Below, in pieces: positions 19,317 through 27,908 of a DNA stretch of 64,000 bases; within the stretch, counting starts at the first letter, position 1, and each line of letters opens with the position of its first letter. The stretch is taken from the NCBI GenBank assembly GCA_026708685.1, contig JAPOUL010000113.1, positions 23,719 through 87,718 of the forward strand, given 5' to 3'. The position numbers were made by a program, and so were the translations under genes. The DNA is from Bacteroidota bacterium. Lineage in GTDB: Bacteria > Bacteroidota > Rhodothermia > Rhodothermales > Bin80. The notes below the pieces were generated by a model. That model worked only from the letters and a program-made list of their open reading frames with translations, was not told where the DNA came from and made no database searches.

Positions 19317-20278
19317 CTAAATCTCATTACGAATCATGGAAATACCATATTCTAAATCGCCACATGAACGGTCGCGTAACTCCTGCTCAATTCCTTCGTC
19401 TTCCAATAGTTCCCAACACTGATGTAGCTTGCTCTTGTGAAAGCCATGTTCAAGAATCGTGTAATTCGCATCGGATATATCTTGAAATAATGGATATTTT
19501 GCATCGTCACGATTCTCAGGGAGACCATTTTTCATGTCATAGAAATCCTTCTGCTCATCACTGAGTTTCTCCCAAACTTCAACCTTAGTGAGATGCATCT
19601 GATTGTATGGTTTGAATTGCTTGAGAAGAATAGCAGGGAGGTAGTTTTCAGCAGCACGCTTTGCCAAAATCCAACATGAAATATTTTCTGATTCACATAA
19701 ACTACGTAAATCTTGGGCACTAGAGCTTTCCTGAGAGGACGCAGATTTTTTGTCACTATCTGCAATTGCTATCAAACGATATCGAGAAGAGTTCTTACTA
19801 AGCAGATCTTGAATTAGGTGAGGCATTTGACCAATTCCCCCAATGCTGTCAATTCTTATAGCACCAAGTACTAACAACTCTGATATTTCTGGAGCAATTT
19901 CTTTAAAAATACGCCCGATAAATTTACCATCATTAATTTGATTTTCAACAATTATGATTAAAGGTTCATTGACCATATTTGCAGCGTCCTCTGGAGTGAG
20001 TTCATTTTCATTTTGCGGGGAAGATGTTAAAATAATCTGCTTCTTATGATGCCCTGTATCCCATAAATCTCGTTCTGATGATTTTGTGAAGACTTCAAGA
20101 ATTTCTACACCTTTGGTTCCCCTCTCCCGAATCCAGGTTGTATTTTCATAGGCTGAAAATCAACATGACCATTGATATCCCAAATATGCCAGCCATCCGA
20201 TACCCGATGAAGAATACGATCTAACCAGTGGTGGGCATTTGAATCGTCCGCAATAGATGGTTCAATAATTATACGCAT
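19317..20278 (-). pseudogene. TOPRIM-like nuclease gene with an apparent one-base frameshift
   Basis: Reading from ATG at 20278, the protein begins MRIIIEPSIADDSNAHHW and runs to WDINGHVD. It then shifts into nonsense and a stop at a run of four A/T pairs (20156-20159). In the next frame the protein continues at once as SAYENTTWIRERGTKGVEIL and reads cleanly to 19317. Adding one base to the run gives a continuous 320-residue product. The C-terminal part looks TOPRIM-like: IIIVENQINDGKF (catalytic glutamate), a GG turn, IAIADSDK (DxD) and an AENYLP segment seen in OLD-type nucleases. The ATPase gene upstream ends 3 bases before this start, so it would be co-translated as a split OLD-like pair. 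A 219-codon frame from ATG at 19976 could still make the TOPRIM part alone. Sequencing error, true mutation or programmed frameshifting cannot be told apart here. Confidence 0.72.
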
Positions 20279-20281
20279 ACC

Positions 20282-21532
20282 TTACATCATTTCATGAAGA
20301 TCCCGTACAGCACGTCGAATAGCCATGACTTCTTCGTAATCCTCAGTAAATACACCGTGAGGCCATGTACTGACTGCTCCCCGCTCATTAATTGTAATCT
20401 TTGTGAGACTTGATGCTCCTTCAGAGTCACTGTCAACCCAATAAATCAGCACATTTTCAGGAAGCAATCTTCTCTCAGCAATCCAACGTCTTAAACGTAG
20501 TAGTATTATCTCTGAATGTGTTTCAAGAATCATTGGCCGTTTACTAGGTGAAACAGTATTCAGTAATAGTTCAGCAACATGAGCATGGGCAGCTGGATGA
20601 AGATCGGATTCTGGATGTTCAAAAATGTCAATGCCAGATTGAATAGACGCAGATGTCAACGCTGTCACAGCAACTGGAAGAACCTGAGAGAGCCCCTCAC
20701 CAGAAAACTCAAGAAGTACATTGTTTTTTTGATTTTTTGATCCAACCATGAGGTCAAAATATTCGCCAGACATTTTAACATAAAGATTGAGATTAAAAGC
20801 TGTGCGATACCATTTTTGGACAGAATTTCTGATCTCGTCTGATTTGGCCAATATAAATGGTGCATGGATACCTGTTGGATGATGATAATGTGTATGTGAT
20901 TCGTTGATAGAAAGAGCAGATGACTGAAAGTTGCGAGGATATCTAAGATAGCGAATATCTTGGCTCCACTTTTTCATGGCATCAACTTGTTCATTGACCC
21001 ATTCGGGAAGTTGGGTAGAAGTTCTGGGTAATATCCCTTGCCAATGGATCGGGAACGTATTCTCACAAATACCAAATCCAGATACAATGTATGAGGAATT
21101 CAATTCAAGATTTTCTATGGAAGCCTTAAACATTTGACCATCATAATCAAGTTTCCAATTGATAATCCGCTCTTGAAACTCTGATGCCAGTGATGAAATT
21201 GAAATGTTCTGTATAGTAAGTGAGAGTTTGATCTCTATATTATTACGATCGGCAAACACAAGAGTCATATTTAGATTTCCATGCAATGCTCGTCCATTTA
21301 TTAAGTCCCTGAAAGTCCGAGCATGCCGAATTCCATCAACATTTAGATTCAGAAAATTTCGTTGATCTCCGTTGGACGCTCCCATGTTACCACACAATAA
21401 GTGTATGAGTTGGAGTAATGCTGATTTACCAGAGTTATTGCGACCCACAATAATGGTCAACGGAGCAATTTCAAGAATCGTATTGCTCTTAAAACACTTA
21501 TATCGTTCAATTGCTACCCTGATTAATTTCAT
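20282..21532 (-). CDS. AAA/ABC-type ATPase (DUF3696-like) of the DUF262 cassette
   Basis: A 416-residue ATPase of the SMC/OLD-like group. It starts with MKLIRVAIERYKCFKSN, then Walker A VGRNNSGKSALL (29-40), a signature-like FSGEGLSQVLPV, Walker B in FEHPESDLHPAAHAHVAELLL, and the switch histidine in ETHSEIILLRLRRWIAE, which is typical of DUF3696-type ATPases. It has no TOPRIM domain of its own; the next gene supplies a TOPRIM-like protein. It is the first gene of the three-gene minus-strand cassette, separated from the TOPRIM-like gene by 3 bases. Such ATPases usually sense or load the partner nuclease in defence systems. All ATPase motifs are intact. The defensive role is inferred from family and neighbours. 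Confidence 0.83.
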   Translation of the reverse strand: MKLIRVAIERYKCFKSNTILEIAPLTIIVGRNNSGKSALLQLIHLLCGNMGASNGDQRNFLNLNVDGIRHARTFRDLINGRALHGNLNMTLVFADRNNIEIKLSLTIQNISISSLASEFQERIINWKLDYDGQMFKASIENLELNSSYIVSGFGICENTFPIHWQGILPRTSTQLPEWVNEQVDAMKKWSQDIRYLRYPRNFQSSALSINESHTHYHHPTGIHAPFILAKSDEIRNSVQKWYRTAFNLNLYVKMSGEYFDLMVGSKNQKNNVLLEFSGEGLSQVLPVAVTALTSASIQSGIDIFEHPESDLHPAAHAHVAELLLNTVSPSKRPMILETHSEIILLRLRRWIAERRLLPENVLIYWVDSDSEGASSLTKITINERGAVSTWPHGVFTEDYEEVMAIRRAVRDLHEMM

Positions 21533-21890
21533 GGATATAGATCATTCTGGAACATTTGAATAAACAATTGTGAGCATTTTGTTTGTAGGATGAACCGCTC
21601 TAGTCCCCTGATCATGAAATAAGATTCTTACAAAAATAATTGCCAGAACAACCAAGTTTCTTTCAAACGTAAGTAGAACTCTAATGTCACAAAAAGCACA
21701 AATCACTTGTATAATTTGAAACTACTACATGTTCAAACTGGATATTATGATTCCCAATGTTTAGATCAGGTAAAATATACAACAATTCATCTTACTGGTC
21801 TCATCTTACTGGTCATGAATTATCATTATTGGAACTTAGAAAGGTCTTGTATGTTTATATCAAAATACGAAGAAGAACATGGTCACTTTC
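21533..21890. other. Divergent intergenic region
   Basis: About 358 bases between two divergently transcribed ATPase genes, presumably carrying promoters for both. It contains only short, unconvincing open frames. A short direct repeat (ACTGGTCTCATCTTACTGGTCAT) occurs near 21796-21818. Nothing else was recognised. Confidence 0.4.
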
Positions 21891-23108
21891 ATGGGTAAAA
21901 AGAAACATCCCCCCCATGGACCACCCGCATTCGACCGAGGTCCTACTCCCCATTTTCATGGACGAGCCTATATCTTAGATGAATTCAGCATTCTTTTGGA
22001 ACGTGCGATGCGGACACACATGGGAACCACATTCATCATTCAGGGTGCACCGGGTGCTGGAAAGACCGCCTTGCTTTACAAGATGGGAAGCGATGCTCCT
22101 AAACCATGGCAAGTCGTGCATATTGATCCAGATGCGTTATGGGATACGAATTGGTTAATGCATGCTCTCGGCAGAGGTGGTGAATTCAATATCTCCGAGG
22201 TGACAGGGGGAGTGAGCCTCGCGGGTTACGTTAAAGGTGATGTAACATCCGTCCCTGTTCTCCCAAACCCCATAAGCGTCATTGAACAATGGAATGTTCC
22301 GCTATTGCTCATTCTTGATGAAGCACAAACTATAGCTGAGGGAAACAAACCAGAAGGTAAAGATAAAAGCATCGCGACCAATCTTCTTAAGCGCATCCAT
22401 AACGGAGAGATGGGAAGACCAGTTGTTCTACTCATCGCAGGACTGGAAACAACACTGGGAGCATTTGAATCCTTAGGCCTATCAAGGATCGGATTACAAT
22501 GTGATGTGAAACTTGGTTCACTGAATTCCACATCTACCCGTGCAATCATTCAATCTTGGCTCACAAAGGATGGCAGAGCCAAGGGAGATGCCACTGTCTG
22601 GATTGACGCAATTGAACAGGAGTCGCATGGCTGGCCCCAGCATATTGCTGCATATGTGGAACCAGCCTTAAGGTACCTCCAAGCAAATCATGGGCATCTC
22701 ACCCCCACAGGTTTAAGTAAAGTGTTGGAGTTGGGCAGAAAAGGACGCGCAAGCTACTATGAGCAACGTGTCCGCGACATTGAGGGAGGCGATGTCATAC
22801 GTTTAGCTGAGGCTATTTTTGATCTTCCGGTTGGAATGAGGTTTGAGAAGAAGGCGATTGTATCGGAACTCAAAAAGGATCATAGTGCAGAGAAAGTAGA
22901 AGGTATATTCCGCAAGTTCATAGAAAAGGGCATCATTGCAGAAGATGGTCAAGGATACTCAATTCCTATACCATCCATGCATGACTGGCTGAAGTCAGAG
23001 CTGCTACTCCATAAAGAACGACTTTGGAAACCCCCGCCATCACCACACCCCAACAAAAGCCGTGGCAAATCAGGTGGAGATGGGGTCAGGTTTGATATGG
23101 AAAGATAA
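21891..23108 (+). CDS. Stand-alone AAA+ ATPase with C-terminal winged-helix-like domain
   Basis: A protein of about 405 residues with an Orc/Cdc6- or STAND-like layout. A His/Pro-rich N-terminus is followed by FHGRAYILDEF, Walker A GAPGAGKTALL, Walker B LLILDEAQTIAEG and a sensor-like VVLLIAGLETTLGAF. A helical lid follows, then a C-terminal region that looks like a winged helix (EKKAIVSELKKDHSAEKVEGIFRKFIEKGII). No effector domain is visible. The ATG at 21891 (MGKKKHPP) is chosen over an in-frame codon four residues earlier. It is followed after 55 bases by the decayed start of a tyrosine recombinase gene, so it was probably carried by a mobile element. Possible roles are DNA loading in transposition or replication, or defence signalling; none is proven. 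The open frame is intact. Confidence 0.72.
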   Translation: MGKKKHPPHGPPAFDRGPTPHFHGRAYILDEFSILLERAMRTHMGTTFIIQGAPGAGKTALLYKMGSDAPKPWQVVHIDPDALWDTNWLMHALGRGGEFNISEVTGGVSLAGYVKGDVTSVPVLPNPISVIEQWNVPLLLILDEAQTIAEGNKPEGKDKSIATNLLKRIHNGEMGRPVVLLIAGLETTLGAFESLGLSRIGLQCDVKLGSLNSTSTRAIIQSWLTKDGRAKGDATVWIDAIEQESHGWPQHIAAYVEPALRYLQANHGHLTPTGLSKVLELGRKGRASYYEQRVRDIEGGDVIRLAEAIFDLPVGMRFEKKAIVSELKKDHSAEKVEGIFRKFIEKGIIAEDGQGYSIPIPSMHDWLKSELLLHKERLWKPPPSPHPNKSRGKSGGDGVRFDMER

Positions 23109-23163
23109 CTATCGCCTACACTGAAACTTTCCTGTGAAATTAGATCTCACAAAGTATTCTCCC

Positions 23164-23394
23164 ATGCAGGGTGAAGTTGCCACACTCTCCAAAACCAAAG
23201 AGAGTTTGATTCAATCAAGTATTAGTGAGAACACGCGACTTGCTTATCAAAGGGCTTGGTCACGGTGGAACGGTTACCGAAAGTAATACAATGTAAGCGA
23301 AACCGATGTAGACTGGTAGGCTTCATCATGTATTTGCACCAAGTTGATCAGTTGTCCAAGTCACCATCGAAATCACCTTGCACGGATCCGATTT
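23164..23394 (+). pseudogene. Remnant of a tyrosine recombinase (phage-type integrase), N-terminal part only
   Basis: From ATG at 23164 the frame encodes a 40-residue peptide whose second half, SSISENTRLAYQRAWSRW, is the typical start of the SAM-like core-binding domain of tyrosine recombinases. It ends at a TAA at 23284-23286. Shortly afterwards another frame reads GFIMYLHQVDQLSKS, the expected next helix of the same domain. The catalytic domain with its R-H-R-Y residues is not found downstream. The gene is therefore broken by a stop, a frameshift and a large deletion. It marks this spot as a former integration site and lies next to an ATPase gene and a defence-like cassette inside the menaquinone locus. 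Confidence 0.7.
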
Positions 23395-23740
23395 GCCTAT
23401 AAATTATACGAGAGACCCTTGCTGAACCCTCGCGTAGCTCAGAAATACTGCCATGCAGAAACTGTGATGCTTTTTTATAGTTGACTGTGAGGTTTTCATT
23501 AGGGTCTGAATCATTGGTGGTACAATGCCTAAATATGTTTATGGTCCGAGATATGTTAACGATTATCCTGAAAGCCCTCTTCAAGTGCTTCAGGGGCCCT
23601 CTGTGAGTTCCATGTACAGATGGTTCACTGCACCAGAGCCAACGCAGTGATTCAATGGCATGTCTAACCTTAGCGTTATCTAATCCTAATCTCTGCATCA
23701 CCTCTGCCCTAGTACCTGAGCATAGAAGATCCTTGATCAA
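23348..23740 (-). CDS. Uncertain 130-residue hypothetical protein
   Basis: An open frame of 130 codons on the minus strand, partly overlapping the integrase remnant. Its first part, RAEVMQRLGLDNAKVRHAI, could form helices, but I recognise no domain and the rest is unremarkable. It may be a chance frame in decayed element DNA. It is listed only because it is the longest frame between the integrase remnant and menB. Confidence 0.22.
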   Translation of the reverse strand: MIKDLLCSGTRAEVMQRLGLDNAKVRHAIESLRWLWCSEPSVHGTHRGPLKHLKRAFRIIVNISRTINIFRHCTTNDSDPNENLTVNYKKASQFLHGSISELREGSARVSRIIYRQIGSVQGDFDGDLDN

Positions 23741-24388
23741 AAAGAAATATCAACATCACCACGCTGGATCTTCACGTCGATTCCATTTGATCAATAGACC
23801 AGAATGATCCTAATTTTACCGAATGAAGCATCAAGATTTTATGAGTGTATCGTGTATGGAAAAACAATCTTGGTGAACCAAAATTAATCAATTCCATTCA
23901 AATACGGTAAGTCAATTGGTCAGTAAATATGGTTCCAGATTCATAACTGAAATTGCAAATGGAGTCAAAGATTGATGAATTACCCAGACCAGTTGCTAAT
24001 ATTCTCTGGGATGTTTGGACAATGTATGCGAGATCGGTATGAATCCTCTAAAGTGCGTGCAAGAATCAACCTTGATCTTGCCCGATCGTACATTTCATGA
24101 GACTGCAGACCACCATCGCTAAGTAGTCCATGTTTGATAATACCTACATTTCTATAAAAATAGGAACGCTGTAGTAATGATTGTCTACACTAACCTCAAT
24201 AACCATAACCAACACTCCAAGTGATTCTTTTCTGAGAGTTAAGGGTACAAGGTTCATCACATCCAGTTTTTCTGTTTAGATTTAATTCCACAAAAACTTA
24301 AGTATAAGTCATTGGGGAATAAAGATCATGATGACTTGAACAGTGCTTGAAGTGCCAGCTCCTACAATTCATTTTTATACACACATTG
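23741..24388. other. Gene-free stretch before menB
   Basis: About 650 AT-rich bases with frequent stops in all frames. No RNA gene, clear repeat or intact gene was seen. It is probably leftover DNA of the element that split the menaquinone genes, plus the promoter for menB. Confidence 0.45.
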
Positions 24389-25273
24389 ATGAGCAAGAGG
24401 AAACATCATTTTACACATCGTCCGACGGTTTCAGGTCCCATTGAATGGGACAGAAATGGTGATTATACAGATATCATTTATGAGACAGGTATCCCAGAAA
24501 CCGATACTGCAGGTATCGCAAAAGTGACGATCAATCGTCCAGAGGTACGCAATGCCTTTCGTCCATTGACCGTCACCGAAATGCAACATGCCTTTGACAA
24601 AGCACGTGATGATCCATCCATTGGTGTGATCATTCTGACGGGAGCTGGATCGGATGCATTTTGCTCGGGCGGTGATCAGCGCATTCGAGGGGATTACGGC
24701 TATACCGAAGAGGGTTCTGGTACGCAGCGTCTGAATGTACTTGATTTTCAGAGGCAGATCAGAACCTGCCCCAAGCCGGTCATTGCAATGGTTGCAGGGT
24801 GGGCCGTCGGTGGAGGTCATGTATTGCATGTGATCTGTGATTTAACGATTGCAGCAGATAATGCTAGATTCATGCAGACGGGTCCCAAGGTGGGTTCCTT
24901 TGATGGTGGTTATGGTGCGAGTTATCTTGCTCGCCATGTAGGTCAGAAAAAGGCGAGAGAGATCTGGTTTTTATGTCGACCCTACAATGCTGAGGAGGCC
25001 CTGCAAATGGGATTGGTTAATACTGTAGTTCCATTGGAGGACTTAGAACGTACGACTGTACAATGGTGCAGAGAGATTTTAATGAATTCAAATATTGCCA
25101 TCCGAATGCTTAAAGCAGGATTTAATGCAGACTGTGACGGGCAAGCGGGGCTACAAGAATTGGCAGGGCATGCTACCATGCTCTTTTATATGACAGAGGA
25201 AGGTCAGGAGGGAAAGAATGCATACCTAAGTAAGCGTCCCCCCAACTTTGACAAGGACGGATATAAGCCATGA
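24389..25273 (+). CDS. menB: 1,4-dihydroxy-2-naphthoyl-CoA synthase
   Basis: A crotonase-fold enzyme of 294 residues that closes the second ring of the naphthoquinone by cyclising o-succinylbenzoyl-CoA. MenB hallmarks are clear: [25 protein letters not shown] (oxyanion hole plus the MenB-specific loop), [34 protein letters not shown] with the catalytic-site aspartate, and [15 protein letters not shown]. The ATG at 24389 (MSKRKHHF) is preferred over a TTG 14 codons upstream. Its stop overlaps the start of menA by four bases (ATGA), so the two are translationally coupled. An accessory block separates it from menF and menD. Confidence 0.95.
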   Translation: MSKRKHHFTHRPTVSGPIEWDRNGDYTDIIYETGIPETDTAGIAKVTINRPEVRNAFRPLTVTEMQHAFDKARDDPSIGVIILTGAGSDAFCSGGDQRIRGDYGYTEEGSGTQRLNVLDFQRQIRTCPKPVIAMVAGWAVGGGHVLHVICDLTIAADNARFMQTGPKVGSFDGGYGASYLARHVGQKKAREIWFLCRPYNAEEALQMGLVNTVVPLEDLERTTVQWCREILMNSNIAIRMLKAGFNADCDGQAGLQELAGHATMLFYMTEEGQEGKNAYLSKRPPNFDKDGYKP

Positions 25274-26157
25274 GTGAACACCGAGCCCATGTCTGGGTCA
25301 TGGCCGCTCGCCCGAAAACACTCCCCGTTGCTTTCGCTCCAATCATTGTAGGTTCTGCAATGGCTTGGGATGATGATGGCTTCCATTTTCTATCAATGGT
25401 GATTGCTACACTTTGTGCTACTTTAATTACCATTGGTACCAATTTCTGCAATGATTTTTCTGACTTTGCCAAAGGTGCTGATACCGATGAACGCAAAGGT
25501 CCGACCCGCGTGACTCAGTCGGGGCTGATTCAGTCTCAAACGATGAAGATAGCTACGTTGATTGTTTTTGGACTCGCGGTCTGCCTTGGAATGGTTCTCG
25601 TTTATCGGGGAGGCTGGATCATTCTACTGATTGGCATGATTTCCATCTTGGCGGGAATTTTTTATACAGCAGGTCCATGGCCATTTGGATACAAGGGGCT
25701 TGGGGATGTGTTTGTATTGATTTTTTTCGGACCCGTTGCTGTTGGCGGTACCTACTATGTTCAAACACTAGAACTTTCCATCCATGTTCTCATGGCTGGT
25801 TTTACCACGGGATTACTGGCGACAGCCATCCTTGTTGTGAATAATATCCGAGATATTGAGGAGGATCGGGTATCTCAAAAAATGACACTCGTAGTGCGTT
25901 TTGGAAGGAGATTTGGTGTTGGACTTTGGGCTTTCTGTATCGTGATGGCATCGGTATTACCACTCTTTCTGATCGTTCAGTCCAATGATCATATCTGGTC
26001 TGCACTCGCCGCACTGGTTCTCATTCCAGCCATCCCGCTGTTTTTGACGCTTAGCCAACAATCCGATCCTTTTCGCCTCAATCCGATCTTGGGGAAAACG
26101 GCATTCCTGCTACTGAGCCATAGTGTACTCTTCTCAACTGGCTGGATTCTATCCTAG
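25270..26157 (+). CDS. menA: 1,4-dihydroxy-2-naphthoate polyprenyltransferase
   Basis: A 295-residue integral membrane prenyltransferase of the UbiA family. It attaches the polyprenyl chain to dihydroxynaphthoate to give demethylmenaquinone. The N-terminal [20 protein letters not shown] and the first Asp-rich site [18 protein letters not shown] (with the [11 protein letters not shown] that follows) are diagnostic. The second Asp motif is in [10 protein letters not shown]. Eight or so transmembrane helices are expected. It overlaps menB by four bases. The side chain would come from a polyprenyl diphosphate synthase such as the one at 45.3 kb. The sequence is intact and of family length. Confidence 0.95.
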   Translation: MSEHRAHVWVMAARPKTLPVAFAPIIVGSAMAWDDDGFHFLSMVIATLCATLITIGTNFCNDFSDFAKGADTDERKGPTRVTQSGLIQSQTMKIATLIVFGLAVCLGMVLVYRGGWIILLIGMISILAGIFYTAGPWPFGYKGLGDVFVLIFFGPVAVGGTYYVQTLELSIHVLMAGFTTGLLATAILVVNNIRDIEEDRVSQKMTLVVRFGRRFGVGLWAFCIVMASVLPLFLIVQSNDHIWSALAALVLIPAIPLFLTLSQQSDPFRLNPILGKTAFLLLSHSVLFSTGWILS

Positions 26158-26184
26158 ACCTCGCTAATTATAGTGGAAATCCTC

Positions 26185-26688
26185 ATGACGAAAACATTGG
26201 AGCGAAGATTTGAACATACGCTCAAATTTCTTGATCAGACTTCCCCGCCGCCATCTCGTATTCTGGATTTAGGCACCCCCAATGAACTTGGAAAAAGAAT
26301 GCAGCTACATGGATATGAAGTTTCCAACACCGAAGGGGATCTTGAATGCCCAGAACCACTGGGACAGCATGCTGATCTTGTAACGGCATTCGAAATTCTG
26401 GAGCATCTGGTATCCCCTGCAAATGTATTACGTGCCATTCAGGCACCCCGACTCATTGCCACAGTGCCCCTTAATCTCTGGTTTTCTAAAGCATATCATA
26501 ATCCAAAGGATCTATGGGATCGTCATTATCATGAGTTTGAAGATTGGCAGTTTGACTGGTTGTTAGAGCACTCTGGGTGGAAGATTGTAAGGACCGAAAA
26601 ATGGACAAGTTATGGGACATGCAACGGGATCCGTCCGCTTCTGCGACGTTTTACGGATCGTTATTATGCGGTTGAAGCGATGCGATAA
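26185..26688 (+). CDS. Class I SAM-dependent methyltransferase
   Basis: A short methyltransferase (167 residues) with a degenerate SAM-binding motif I, RILDLGTPNELGKRMQLHGY, then the acidic GDLECP and the post-motif ADLVTAFEILEHLVSP, as in small Methyltransf_11-type proteins. It lies 27 bases after menA and just before menC on the opposite strand. Demethylmenaquinone methylation is normally done by MenG/UbiE, but this protein lacks the clear MenG/UbiE signatures and is short, so I do not call it menG. Its substrate is unknown. Sugar- or lipid-linked methylation are equally possible. The ATG at 26185 (MTKTLERRF) is more plausible than a GTG four codons earlier. Confidence 0.75.
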   Translation: MTKTLERRFEHTLKFLDQTSPPPSRILDLGTPNELGKRMQLHGYEVSNTEGDLECPEPLGQHADLVTAFEILEHLVSPANVLRAIQAPRLIATVPLNLWFSKAYHNPKDLWDRHYHEFEDWQFDWLLEHSGWKIVRTEKWTSYGTCNGIRPLLRRFTDRYYAVEAMR

Positions 26689-26713
26689 GTGTTAGTCTGA
26701 CTGTCATCGCTGA

Positions 26714-27739
26714 TCAACCTGTAGAGAATACCTCTTCCAGAGAAGAAACATTCAAATCTGATTTGATTACAGAGTTCATGACGTTATGCATTCGTGAATG
26801 CATCAATGGTAGGAGATCCGTAAATACGTCTTTCTGAAAGATTTGATAGGTATCAAGTCCATGGACTTCATCAGGACAGTGTTGTGCCAACTCAATGAGT
26901 CCAAGTAGTCCGATCCCAGATTCATAAGAAGAGCTGATGACGCATCGTTTCAGATGTGTATGAGCCAAGTCAATCAGTTCAAGAGTTTTCGTTCGCCCTC
27001 CAAAGAGAGTTGGCTTGATCACCAATACATCGGCTAGAGGCCTGTATCTTTCTGCGTCAGATTCACGGAGAGTTTCATCCAATGCGAGGGGTACTGCACT
27101 GAATTTGCCGAATTGAAAGAGTTGTGTTTTATCTTTGAGAGGTTCTTCAATGTAATCCAACATTAAGCCCTGAGTTTGATCAACAAACTCCTTGGCATCG
27201 TTCACATTCCAACCTCGATTTGCATCAATACGAATCTTAATGCCGGGATTTTTATTGCAGATATGATGAACAAATTCTATATCCTGCTCTAAGGTTTGCA
27301 GTCCAACTTTCAGTTTGATCGCTTTGTATCCGCTCATGGTGAACTTAACAGATGGATTACGTAGTTCATGAGTCACCAATTTGCATGATGTGATAGGACA
27401 GGGAGAGGGGGCTGGTTGTCGGTGTAGTGCTTTGTTTAGGTTGTGATGAGCCAGTTCAAATCCAAAAAGGACAGATGGGTGAATGTGTTGATCTTCAATG
27501 AGAGGGGAGAGGTCTGGACAGCTGATGAGCAGCTTGGAATAATGGAGGGATTGCTTGATGGCTTGAGACAGAGACTCTTGACTGAACCCAGGTAATGGAC
27601 TGATTTCACCCCAGCCTTCGTGGTTTGAACTTGATAGACAGATTAAGAGTCCAGTTCGGTGAGTGTGCTGGGTACTAGCCCAACTCACAGGATGGATCAG
27701 GGGAAGGTGATATTTATAGAGGTCAATCCGATCAATCAT
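26714..27739 (-). CDS. menC: o-Succinylbenzoate synthase
   Basis: A 341-residue enolase-superfamily enzyme that dehydrates SHCHC to o-succinylbenzoate. The signature residues are all visible: the KxK pair in GYKAIKLKVG, the metal-binding aspartate in IRIDANRGW, the glutamate in DYIEEPLKD, the aspartate in LALDETLRES, and the distal catalytic lysine in LVIKPTLFGG, followed by ISSSYESGIGLLGL. It is transcribed toward menA and the methyltransferase, with only 25 bases between the convergent stops. menE and menH are not in the window. The enzyme looks intact. N-acylamino acid racemase activity is a known side reaction of this family, but the neighbours make menaquinone synthesis the main role. 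Confidence 0.92.
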   Translation of the reverse strand: MIDRIDLYKYHLPLIHPVSWASTQHTHRTGLLICLSSSNHEGWGEISPLPGFSQESLSQAIKQSLHYSKLLISCPDLSPLIEDQHIHPSVLFGFELAHHNLNKALHRQPAPSPCPITSCKLVTHELRNPSVKFTMSGYKAIKLKVGLQTLEQDIEFVHHICNKNPGIKIRIDANRGWNVNDAKEFVDQTQGLMLDYIEEPLKDKTQLFQFGKFSAVPLALDETLRESDAERYRPLADVLVIKPTLFGGRTKTLELIDLAHTHLKRCVISSSYESGIGLLGLIELAQHCPDEVHGLDTYQIFQKDVFTDLLPLMHSRMHNVMNSVIKSDLNVSSLEEVFSTG

Positions 27740-27908
27740 GGCGTGGATGACTGCACTCAGGAAAGAAACGAATAATGGTGCATGATAGTAGGGCTCCTGT
27801 GGGACAGAAGAGGTTATCTATGTTGGGTAGAAAAGAAGAGATTCAGGCAAGCCTGATTTGGGGAAGATCACCATTCATATGTTAGACAATCCAACCAAGA
27901 CAACATAG

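Noticed and set aside
26185..26688. menG/ubiE (demethylmenaquinone methyltransferase)
   Set aside because: The gene is next to menA, but the protein is short and lacks the clear UbiE/MenG motifs, so only a generic methyltransferase is claimed.
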